NCBI GenBank assembly: GCA_017694295.1
Contig: JADINA010000036.1
Location: forward strand, 1 to 34,829
DNA length: 34,829 nt
From: Candidatus Alloenteromonas pullistercoris
GTDB lineage: Bacteria; Bacillota_I; Bacilli_A; RFN20; CAG-826
Reading direction: 5' to 3'
This document shows positions 23,034 through 30,166 of this stretch, in pieces (positions within the stretch are counted from its first letter, which is position 1; the number at the start of each line of letters is the position of its first letter). A program made the position numbers and the translations under genes. A model generated the notes under the pieces. The model saw only the letters and a program-made list of their open reading frames with translations, did no database searches and was not told where the DNA came from.

Positions 23034-24283
23034 GCATTTTCTTCCCCGCTTGCCCATTGGCTTGGGCAATCGCGGTTCTCTTTAAACCATGGCTGGAGCT
23101 TAAGGACGTCGTTGGAGTGGGAGCATTCGACCTCGATTCCCGTCTGAAGGGAGCTACTGACCTTGATGGTCCCGTTAAGCGGCTCGACGTGGGAGCTATC
23201 CTCCCAGCTGCCAAGGCTAGTCACGTAAACCCGGTCGGTGTATTCGGCGATCCGGTCGATGGCCTCCTGGGCTGGGAAGCTATGCTTCGGGTTGGTGGCG
23301 TATTCCTGATTGCCCGCGCAGCAGCAGACGCAGACGATGTCGGGCTTGATTTCCGAAAGAAGCAACTCCCCGGAAGCCGTGTAGGAGCCATGGTGGCCGG
23401 CCTTGAAGAGGTCGACCTCGGGAAGGTCGTGGGTGGTGGCGAGGCTATACTCGCAATATTCCTCGGCGTCGCCGGTGAAAAGGAAGCTATGCTCCCCTTG
23501 GCGGAGCAATAAGCACACCGAGCAGTCGTTTTGGGCGCTGAAGCCGGATTTGGTGAAATCGGCGTTTAGCCCCTTTAGCTCGGCCGAGGTGTGGTCGTAG
23601 AAATAGGTGTAGAGGACGTCGAGGTATACCCCTTCCCCCAAATCGATGGTGTAAACCTCCTCGCCGGAGGCAAATAGCTCCTTGACCGTCTGCCAACTCG
23701 CCCCATTGCCTATCGCGTATTCCCTCGCCTCGCGGTAATCCTCGTAAATCGCGGTCGCGTCGTTATCAGAAGGCAAAGGCTCGGCGTTATCGTAGACGGC
23801 GCTGCCGCCGTCATCGTAGTAGGCGAAGTCGATGATGCTGCCGATTTCGTAATGGTAGAGGATCCCATCCCTCCCGCCCGGGGCGGAGGAAGAGGAATTG
23901 CCGACGAAGCCGGCGATGTGGTCTTGGTGGGCGTGGGTGGCGAAGACGTATTCGAGTTTGCCATCCTCGACTAAGGGGTCGAGATAGCTTTCGATGGCCG
24001 AGGCCGAGTTTTTCCGGCTCCCGGCGTCGATTAGGATGTCGTTGTCCCCAGCTTGGATGTAAACCGAGTCGCCGGTGTTGGCGTTGCCAAGCTCAAGGAA
24101 ATGGATCTCTAGCGGCCCATACTCCAATACCGGCGAGCTTAGCGAAGGGCTCTTTGAGCTTTCTTCGGTTGGGCTAGAGGCGCCATCAGATTCGCCTACG
24201 CTCACCACATCCCAAAATAGGTGGCATGAGCTTAATCCAAGCAAGCATCCGATCCCTAGTAGCAAGGTCAAACCACGCTTCAT
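23006..24283 (-). CDS. Exported metallo-beta-lactamase-fold lipoprotein, ComEC-C-terminal-like
   Basis: A 425-residue protein. The N terminus MKRGLTLLLGIGCLLGLSSC is a lipoprotein signal with lipobox LSSC, followed by a Ser/Glu-rich linker. The rest is a metallo-beta-lactamase fold: LEIHFLELGNANTGDSVYI, DAGS, THAHQDHIAG (HxHxDH), LFTGDAE and AGHHGSYTAS, all metal ligands present. This arrangement matches the hydrolase domain at the end of ComEC but freed from the membrane channel and placed outside the cell. Substrate unknown; extracellular DNA or phosphodiesters are reasonable guesses. A Cys cluster CVCCC near residue 325 is odd for an exported protein. AAGGAGGAG precedes the ATG. It follows mnmA by 44 bases. 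Confidence 0.85.
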   Translation of the reverse strand: MKRGLTLLLGIGCLLGLSSCHLFWDVVSVGESDGASSPTEESSKSPSLSSPVLEYGPLEIHFLELGNANTGDSVYIQAGDNDILIDAGSRKNSASAIESYLDPLVEDGKLEYVFATHAHQDHIAGFVGNSSSSAPGGRDGILYHYEIGSIIDFAYYDDGGSAVYDNAEPLPSDNDATAIYEDYREAREYAIGNGASWQTVKELFASGEEVYTIDLGEGVYLDVLYTYFYDHTSAELKGLNADFTKSGFSAQNDCSVCLLLRQGEHSFLFTGDAEEYCEYSLATTHDLPEVDLFKAGHHGSYTASGELLLSEIKPDIVCVCCCAGNQEYATNPKHSFPAQEAIDRIAEYTDRVYVTSLGSWEDSSHVEPLNGTIKVSSSLQTGIEVECSHSNDVLKLQPWFKENRDCPSQWASGEENASFRLKRRL

Positions 24284-24327
24284 ATCATCTCCTCCTTATA
24301 AATCGCGAGTTGCAAATCAATTCAGTC

Positions 24328-25449
24328 TCAATCGATTCTTTCCTTTCCCCTATATACTTCCTCGATTATACCAGATCCCATTAGGACATCCCCGTCGTAG
24401 ATGGCGGCGATCTGCCCGGGGGTGACCGATGACACGCCCTGTTCGTAGGTCAGTCTTATCCGCTCACCCTCAAAGGCCAAATGGGCCCTTTGGTCGGGTT
24501 GGCGGTAACGGAACTTGACCCCGTAATCGCCCTCTTCCCTTTCCCCGATCCAATTGACCTCGCCAAGAAGGCAGGAATCGCTTATAAGCAGGTGCTTTTG
24601 ACTTGGGTGAGCGACGTAGAGGATGTTGTTGGCCACGTCTTTGCGGTAAACGAAGAAGGCCCCTTCCTCATCCCCTTTGACCCCGCCGACGCCAAGCCCC
24701 TTATGCTGGCCGATCGTGTAATAAAGGACGCCCATATGCTCCCCGACGACCTTCCCGCTCGCCCCGTCGACTATCTTCCCCGGGGTGGCCGGGAAGTAGT
24801 TATGGAGGAACTCGCGGAAGTTCCTTTCCCCGATGAAACAGACGCCGGTCGAGTCCTTTTTGTCCATGACCGAGGAGAGCCCAAGCTCGTGGGCGAGGCG
24901 CCTGACCTCGCTTTTTTCCGTTTCCGCTAGGGGGAAAAGGCAGCTATCGATTTGAGGCTCGCTAAGCTGGGCGAGGAAATAACTTTGGTCCTTTTTCCCG
25001 TCTAGCGCCTTTTTGATGTGGACGTGGCCATTGCGGACACTCTTCCCGGCGTAATGCCCCATCGCGATCTTGCCAAAGCCACTCGCGAAGGCGAATTTGA
25101 GGAAGGAATCGAACTTGATGTACTTATTGCAGAAGACGTCGGGGTTCGGAGTCCTCCCCTTTTTGTATTCGGAAAGGAAATAGGAGAAAACCGAATCCCA
25201 GTATTCCTTGACGAAGTCGACGCGCAATAGCTTTATCCCAAGCTTTTCGGCGGCCTTGAGTGCATCTTGGTAATCGGCCTCCTGCGGGCATTGGGGGGAG
25301 TTGACATTCGGGTTGCCGAGGTAATCGGAATTGGCCAAGGAATCCCAATTCCGCATAAAGGCCCCGGTCACGTCGTGCCCTTGTTTCAAAAGCAAATAGG
25401 CGGAAACGGCCGAATCGACGCCGCCGCTGAAGCCAAGAAGCACCTTCAT
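24328..25449 (-). CDS. mnmA: tRNA-specific 2-thiouridylase MnmA
   Basis: A 373-residue MnmA. The PP-loop SGGVDS is at residues 8-13, the family N-terminal MRNWDS at 32-37, the catalytic Cys107 in NPDVFCN and Cys204 in TGVCFIGE form the persulfide/disulfide pair, and TIGQHKGLG leads into the C-terminal beta-barrels. It adenylates and thiolates U34 in tRNA-Lys, Glu and Gln. Start ATG 25449 overlaps the dtd stop by 4 bases (ATGA), so expression is coupled to dtd. A typical cysteine desulfurase neighbour is not in the window. Confidence 0.96.
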   Translation of the reverse strand: MKVLLGFSGGVDSAVSAYLLLKQGHDVTGAFMRNWDSLANSDYLGNPNVNSPQCPQEADYQDALKAAEKLGIKLLRVDFVKEYWDSVFSYFLSEYKKGRTPNPDVFCNKYIKFDSFLKFAFASGFGKIAMGHYAGKSVRNGHVHIKKALDGKKDQSYFLAQLSEPQIDSCLFPLAETEKSEVRRLAHELGLSSVMDKKDSTGVCFIGERNFREFLHNYFPATPGKIVDGASGKVVGEHMGVLYYTIGQHKGLGVGGVKGDEEGAFFVYRKDVANNILYVAHPSQKHLLISDSCLLGEVNWIGEREEGDYGVKFRYRQPDQRAHLAFEGERIRLTYEQGVSSVTPGQIAAIYDGDVLMGSGIIEEVYRGKERID

Positions 25450-25898
25450 CGGAAAAGCTCCTTGGAATCGAGAATAAGGGTGAAAGGCCCCTTGTTGAGG
25501 AGCCTAACGTCCATATCGGCCCCGAAGACGCCTTCTTTGACCTTGGCCCCCTCGAGGCGGAGCAAGGCGTTGAACCGCTCATAAAGGGGTTTTGATTCCT
25601 CCCCTTTAAGCGAATTGACGAAGCTTGGGCGGTTGCCTTCCTTAACCGAGGCGAGCAAGGTGAATTGGCTAATTGAAAGAATTTCCCCACTCACCTCAGA
25701 AAGGGAGAGGTTGGTCTTCCCCTGCGCGTCGGGGAAAAGGCGGAGGCGGGCAATCTTATGGGCCATTTTGGCCAATATGGCCTCCTCGTCCCCTTTTTCG
25801 AAGCCGACGAAAATCAAGAACCCCTTCCCGATTTCCGAGACGACCTCGCCCTTAATGGAAACGGAAGCCCCGTCGACTAGCTGCAAAACGGCTTTCAT
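25446..25898 (-). CDS. dtd: D-aminoacyl-tRNA deacylase
   Basis: A 150-residue Dtd, the usual length. SQFTL (77-81) supplies the active-site Ser/Thr region and the cross-subunit Gly-cisPro motif is Gly136-Pro137 in LLNKGPFTL. Dtd dimers hydrolyse D-amino acids, and glycine from tRNA-Ala, so it works alongside the AlaS encoded in this window. It overlaps both neighbours by ATGA: the phosphorylase stop at its start and the mnmA start at its end. Confidence 0.95.
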   Translation of the reverse strand: MKAVLQLVDGASVSIKGEVVSEIGKGFLIFVGFEKGDEEAILAKMAHKIARLRLFPDAQGKTNLSLSEVSGEILSISQFTLLASVKEGNRPSFVNSLKGEESKPLYERFNALLRLEGAKVKEGVFGADMDVRLLNKGPFTLILDSKELFR

Positions 25899-27196
25899 TT
25901 GACGTATTCGTAGACGATGGGGCGCTTCTTCGGCTCTTCATCGCCGTATTCAAAGGCTTGCTCGATGCCCTTGATGGCTTCCTCCATCCCTTCCTTGTCG
26001 GTGTGGGCGTAGGCCAAGACCTCGCCCTCTTTGGCGTATTCGCCGACCTTTTTGCATAAGACGATCCCGGCGGCCATGTCGATTTTATCCTCTAATGTCG
26101 CCCTGCCGGCCCCTAGCTGCATCGCCTTCACCCCGATTGAAAGCGAATCGATCCGCTTTATGTAGCCAGCGCGGCTCGCCCTAACCGGGACGATGTGCTT
26201 GGCAAGCGGGAACTTATCAGGGTCATCGATATAGCTTGGGTCTCCGCCTTGGGCGGCGACCATCTCGCGCAGCTTGGTTAATCCTTTGCCGGAACGAAGC
26301 GCCTCCTCGATCTTTTCCTTGCCCTCCTCCAAAGTAGAGGCGAGCTTAGCCTGGCAAAGCAATATCCCCCCGGCGTAGACGCAAAGCTCATGGAGGTCCT
26401 CGGGCCCCTCGCCCTTAAGCGCGGCGATGGCCTCCTTCACCTCAAGGGCGTTCCCAACCGCCTTCCCAAGCGGCTCGTCCATGTCGGTGATGATGGCCCT
26501 TGTGTCGCGGGAGAGGCTATCGCCGATGTCGACCATCGTCTTGGCCAGCTCGCGGGCGGATTCTAGGGTTTTCATGAAGGCCCCCGAGCCGAATTTAACG
26601 TCGAGGAGGATGGCGTTGGCCCCCGAGCAAAGCTTCTTGCTCATGATGGAGGAGGCGATAAGGGGGATCGACTCCACCGTCCCGGTGACGTCGCGGAGGG
26701 CGTAAAGCTTCTTGTCGGCCGGGTCGATGTCGGCGGTTTGCCCGATGATGGCGATGCCGATGCGCCTAACCTGCTGCTTGAACTCATCCTCGCTTAGGTT
26801 TATCCGCATCCCGGGTATCGACTCCAGCTTATCAAGCGTCCCGCCCGTATGCCCAAGCCCGCGGCCGGACATCTTGGCCAAAACCGCCCCACAGCTGGCC
26901 ACCAAAGGCCCGAGGACGAGGGACGTCTTGTCCCCGACCCCGCCGGTGGAGTGCTTATCGACCTTGACCCCGGGGACGTCGCTTAAATCGACTTTCTCCC
27001 CCGAATCGCGCATATGCTTGGTCAAATAGGCGATCTCCTCCTTGTCCATCCCGACGAAGAGGATGGCCATCAAAAGGGCGCTGGCTTGGTAATCGGGTAT
27101 CTCCCCTTTGGAGTAGCCGTTAACGAAAAAGGCGATCTCCTCCTCGCTAAGCTTCCCCCCGTCCCTTTTCTTCTCGATTATGTCAACTGTCCGCAT
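25895..27196 (-). CDS. pdp: Pyrimidine-nucleoside phosphorylase
   Basis: About 433 residues. N-terminal helical domain MRTVDIIEKKRDGGKLSEEE, the phosphate-binding glycine loop KHSTGGVGDKTS (81-92), SGRGLGHTGGTLDKLES and a C-terminal domain typical of thymidine/pyrimidine phosphorylases. It splits uridine, thymidine or deoxyuridine with phosphate into base and pentose-1-phosphate for salvage. Distinguishing DeoA from Pdp needs alignment; Bacillota usually carry Pdp. ATG 27196 with an AAAGGAA site is preferred over 27277, which would run into the neighbouring divergent region. It heads pdp-dtd-mnmA. Confidence 0.93.
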   Translation of the reverse strand: MRTVDIIEKKRDGGKLSEEEIAFFVNGYSKGEIPDYQASALLMAILFVGMDKEEIAYLTKHMRDSGEKVDLSDVPGVKVDKHSTGGVGDKTSLVLGPLVASCGAVLAKMSGRGLGHTGGTLDKLESIPGMRINLSEDEFKQQVRRIGIAIIGQTADIDPADKKLYALRDVTGTVESIPLIASSIMSKKLCSGANAILLDVKFGSGAFMKTLESARELAKTMVDIGDSLSRDTRAIITDMDEPLGKAVGNALEVKEAIAALKGEGPEDLHELCVYAGGILLCQAKLASTLEEGKEKIEEALRSGKGLTKLREMVAAQGGDPSYIDDPDKFPLAKHIVPVRASRAGYIKRIDSLSIGVKAMQLGAGRATLEDKIDMAAGIVLCKKVGEYAKEGEVLAYAHTDKEGMEEAIKGIEQAFEYGDEEPKKRPIVYEYVK

Positions 27197-27215
27197 GTTT
27201 TTTCCTTTCCCCCAC

Positions 27216-27221
27216 ATTATA
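27216..27221 (-). promoter_or_regulatory. -10 box of the pdp-dtd-mnmA operon
   Basis: A perfect TATAAT 20 bases upstream of the pdp ATG; I find no convincing -35. The region 27197-27281 is the divergent gap with the methyltransferase gene. Confidence 0.4.
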
Positions 27222-27281
27222 GGATAAATCACCCCCTTTTGGTGGTGGGAATATGGGCAAAGTAGGGATAAAATCAAGTGG

Positions 27282-28568
27282 ATGGGCGAATTTGAGGAAT
27301 CACTAGGCTATCTTGGGGCGGAGCGCGACCTCTTGCTTAAGGCTTTGGAGAAGGGGGAGCAAAACAAAATCGCCATCCTCGACGAAAGGCTATACGGAGA
27401 AGAGGAGGCTAAGCGACGCTTTCCCTTCCTAACCCCAGACCCCAACGTCAAAGGCGGCTTCTCCTATGACGCCTCCATCAAGCTCGGGGCAAGCCTAAGC
27501 TATTTCGCCGGGGCCTTTTCCATCCAAGACCCCTCCAGCGCCTTGCCTGCGGCATTGCTATCCCCGCTTAGAGGCGAGCGCGTCCTCGACATGTGCGCCG
27601 CCCCCGGGGGCAAATCGATCCAAATCGCCCTTGCTATCGGCGATTCGGGCCTATTGATCGCCAACGACAAAAGCCACTCGCGCGCCCTTTCCCTTTCTAG
27701 CAACCTCGAACGGATGGGGTTAGGCAACGCCATCGTGACCTGCTTCGATCTGCTTCGCGATTCCCCTTTCCCAAGCGGCTATTTCGACGCCATATTGCTT
27801 GACGCCCCCTGCTCCGGGGAGGCGATGTTTAGAAAAGACGAAGAGGCCAGGCGCGATTGGAGCCTAGCCAAGGTAAGTAGCTGTGCCCAAACCCAAGCGA
27901 GTCTGCTTGAGGTGGCCGCCAAATTGCTTCGGCCCGGGGGCAGAATGGTCTACTCGACCTGCTCGTTTGCCTACGAGGAGGACATCGGGATGGTGAAGGG
28001 CTTCCTTTCCCGCCATAGCGATTTTCGTCCCCTTTGCCCGATAAGCGACGAAAGGATCTTCCGCCACGCCGATTTCCCCGAGGCCGCCTATTGCCTCCCG
28101 CACCGCTACCCGGGCGAGGGACAATTCGCCTGTTTGCTTATAAAAGAGGGAAACGAAGAAAGGCGGAACCCGCGCCTAAGCAAAACCCAAATCTCGAGCA
28201 AAGCCAAGGAAAGGCTATCCGCCCTCGGGCTAGCTTCTTATTCCTTCGCCAGCAACCAGGAGGCCATCTACGCCTGCAGCCAGCCCTTCCCGGTAAGCCG
28301 GTTCATAAGATACGGCTACCAGGCCCTGCTTTTGCCCCGCTTCGAGCCAAGCAACGGGGTCAAGCGCCTTTTGCCGAAGCTGACCCTAAGCGAAAAGGAG
28401 GCGATCCTTTTCCTGCAAGGGCAGGAATTGCCCATGCCCGGGGAAGGCTATGTCTGCGCCTATTATGCCGCTTTGCCTCTTGGAATCGGCAAGCTCGGCA
28501 ACGGGAAGATGAAAAACCGCCTGCCCAAGGGGCTTAGGCGGCGTTTTGCTAAGGAAGAGCTCATTTAG
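27282..28568 (+). CDS. rRNA cytosine-C5 methyltransferase, RsmF/NOP2/Sun type
   Basis: A 428-residue SAM-dependent methyltransferase. AdoMet site DMCAAPGGKS (103-112), catalytic Cys177 in DAPCSGE and Cys227 in STCSF are those of m5C methyltransferases. The C-terminal 130 residues form a PUA-like extension (RFIRYGYQALLLPRFEPSNG), as in RsmF/YebU-type enzymes, rather than the NusB-like N terminus of RsmB. It likely methylates 16S rRNA. No clear Shine-Dalgarno is visible before the ATG. Its end overlaps the convergent membrane-protein gene by 8 bases. It stands alone on the plus strand. Confidence 0.93.
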   Translation: MGEFEESLGYLGAERDLLLKALEKGEQNKIAILDERLYGEEEAKRRFPFLTPDPNVKGGFSYDASIKLGASLSYFAGAFSIQDPSSALPAALLSPLRGERVLDMCAAPGGKSIQIALAIGDSGLLIANDKSHSRALSLSSNLERMGLGNAIVTCFDLLRDSPFPSGYFDAILLDAPCSGEAMFRKDEEARRDWSLAKVSSCAQTQASLLEVAAKLLRPGGRMVYSTCSFAYEEDIGMVKGFLSRHSDFRPLCPISDERIFRHADFPEAAYCLPHRYPGEGQFACLLIKEGNEERRNPRLSKTQISSKAKERLSALGLASYSFASNQEAIYACSQPFPVSRFIRYGYQALLLPRFEPSNGVKRLLPKLTLSEKEAILFLQGQELPMPGEGYVCAYYAALPLGIGKLGNGKMKNRLPKGLRRRFAKEELI

Positions 28569-28965
28569 CCCCGTCGTTAAGCGAGAAAAGCGATAATACC
28601 CCGATCGCGAGGACGCAGGCGGATACCCCCAAGGAACATCCCCCAAGCGTGGCGGAGGCAAAGCCGACCCAGATGCCGATGGAAAGGCCAGCGTAAACCG
28701 CCCCAACCGAGCAAACGAAGATGGCGGATATTAGCCGCCACCCCTTCCTTTCTAGCCGCGACATCAGGAATAAAGAAAAACCCAACGCGGAAAGGCAAAT
28801 GACCCCATAGGGGATACCATATGCTAGGCTTAAAGGAAGGCGGTCCCCCTCTATCCCATAAAGGCAATAGATGAGGCAAACCAAGACGGCAAGCGAGGCG
28901 ATGGAAACCGCCGAGCAGCCGGTTTTGAATAGCCCGAAGCTTTGTTTCCCCTCTTCCCTATTCAT
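28561..28965 (-). CDS. Four-helix membrane protein, unknown
   Basis: About 134 residues, not recognised. After a charged N terminus (MNREEGKQSFG) there are four hydrophobic segments: CSAVSIASLAVLVCLIYCL, YGIPYGVICLSALGFSLFL, ISAIFVCSVGAVYAGLSIGI and LGVSACVLAIGVLSLF. The layout resembles small DUF-type membrane proteins of Bacillota, but no motif names a function. ATG 28965 overlaps the plsC TGA (ATGA), so it is translationally coupled to plsC; an ATG seven codons upstream is less likely. The 3' end overlaps the converging methyltransferase gene by 8 bases. Confidence 0.7.
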   Translation of the reverse strand: MNREEGKQSFGLFKTGCSAVSIASLAVLVCLIYCLYGIEGDRLPLSLAYGIPYGVICLSALGFSLFLMSRLERKGWRLISAIFVCSVGAVYAGLSIGIWVGFASATLGGCSLGVSACVLAIGVLSLFSLNDGAK

Positions 28966-29783
28966 CCGTCGATCCTCTCTAGGCAAAGCGATTCGCCTTT
29001 GGGGAGCTTTTCCTTTTGCCGGTTGGCCTGGTAATACTCCGCGTCAAGCTGAAGCAGCCTCGCCCTTTCCGCGGCGATCGCCTTTTGCGCCTTCTCGGCG
29101 TAGGCAACGGTCGAAAGCCCCTCGTAATCGGAAGGCAAATCGGCTTTGAAGAAGGAAAGCAAGACGAGGTGGCGCCTATCCAAATCGCCGGAAAGGAGCC
29201 TCTCGGTGCCGGAAATGGCAAAGGGGAGCAAAGGGGCCTTGATGCGGAAGGCGATTTTGAATGACCCGGGATGGAAGGGAAGAAGGGTCGCGAAGGCCTC
29301 GCCCTTGGCCCTCGTCCCCTCGGGGAAGATGACGTAGCTTAGCCCCGTCCCCTTCATCCGCCTCTCGGCCTCCTTGAAGACGGCGATGGCCTGGCGCGGG
29401 TCCTCGCGGTCGAGGAAAAGCCCGTCGATGGCCTTGAAAACCCGCCCGACGAGGGGGATCTTCCTCACCTCCTTCTTGCCAACGAAGCTTATGGGCTCCT
29501 TCGAAAGCGCGATTAAGGCGATGACGTCGCAAACCGCCACGTGGTTGCCGTAGATGAGGCAGCCGCTTGGCCGGGAGAGGAATTCGCCATACCCCTTCAC
29601 CTTGAAATCGATTCGCAGGTGCTTGGCGACCTTGAGGATGAGCGCGCGCAGCCTGGCGTAGCGCAAGCTAAGGGGGTAGCGCTCCGGATGGCGCGAATAA
29701 GGCAAGATGATCCGGAAGTAATCGAGGATGAGCCGGGGGAGGAGGCAGGTTACGAGCCTCGCCCACTTAAGGAATCTTTTCAC
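28962..29783 (-). CDS. plsC: 1-acyl-glycerol-3-phosphate acyltransferase
   Basis: A 273-residue acyltransferase of the PlsC/LPLAT family. Motif I NHVAVCD (His81, Asp86; HX4D), motif II region FVGKKEVRKIPLVGR, and motif III FPEGTR (153-158) are intact. It makes phosphatidic acid from lysophosphatidic acid and acyl-ACP/CoA on the inner face of the membrane. The frame starts with GTG at 29783; I see no strong Shine-Dalgarno. Neighbours OB-fold-like gene and membrane protein lie in the same direction. The window also carries acpS and a ligase-ACP, so several acyl-transfer steps are nearby. Confidence 0.92.
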   Translation of the reverse strand: MKRFLKWARLVTCLLPRLILDYFRIILPYSRHPERYPLSLRYARLRALILKVAKHLRIDFKVKGYGEFLSRPSGCLIYGNHVAVCDVIALIALSKEPISFVGKKEVRKIPLVGRVFKAIDGLFLDREDPRQAIAVFKEAERRMKGTGLSYVIFPEGTRAKGEAFATLLPFHPGSFKIAFRIKAPLLPFAISGTERLLSGDLDRRHLVLLSFFKADLPSDYEGLSTVAYAEKAQKAIAAERARLLQLDAEYYQANRQKEKLPKGESLCLERIDG

Positions 29784-29841
29784 GTTGAAAAGGATACCAC
29801 CAAAAGCGGCCCCAAATCACCAAAGAAGCGAAACAGGCAAA

Positions 29842-30108
29842 CTAGGGGATGGGATTGATCTCCTCAACCTCGCTTACGATGAGCAGCCCGATCTCCTTGT
29901 CCATCTCCAGCCGGCCCTTCAAAACGATGGAGGAGCCGGGCTTGGCGGTGAAGAAGCAGCTGCCTTTGGAAAGGGGGCAGCGGACGGGGAAGGAAAAGAC
30001 GCCGTATCTCCCGCCCTGCTCGGGGATGACGCGGTCGACCTCGACGAGGCGGACGTTGGATTCGGAAAGCGGGCCAAGCCGCCCGGAGAGGAAAACTGAT
30101 GAAAGCAT
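29842..30108 (-). CDS. Small OB-fold-like protein (SSB/PriB-like), tentative
   Basis: An 88-residue protein without recognised homology. The order MLSSVFLSGRLG, VRLVEVDRVI, YGVFSFPVRCPLSKGS, SSIVLKGRLE and GLLIVSEVEEINP follows the five strands of single-stranded-DNA-binding OB folds, where VILIGRL and the later V.V.GRL.. strands are conserved. Aromatic residues for stacking (Tyr, Phe) are few. It may bind single-stranded nucleic acid; this is inference. ATG 30108 is preferred, with AGGAGG 10 bases upstream; a TTG at 30114 lies too close. It follows pulA by about 58 bases and precedes plsC. Confidence 0.55.
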   Translation of the reverse strand: MLSSVFLSGRLGPLSESNVRLVEVDRVIPEQGGRYGVFSFPVRCPLSKGSCFFTAKPGSSIVLKGRLEMDKEIGLLIVSEVEEINPIP

Positions 30109-30166
30109 AGCCAAAAGGCCTCCTATTGATGTTATATCGGGCAGCTAGAAGATCCCCCGCGCTCTA

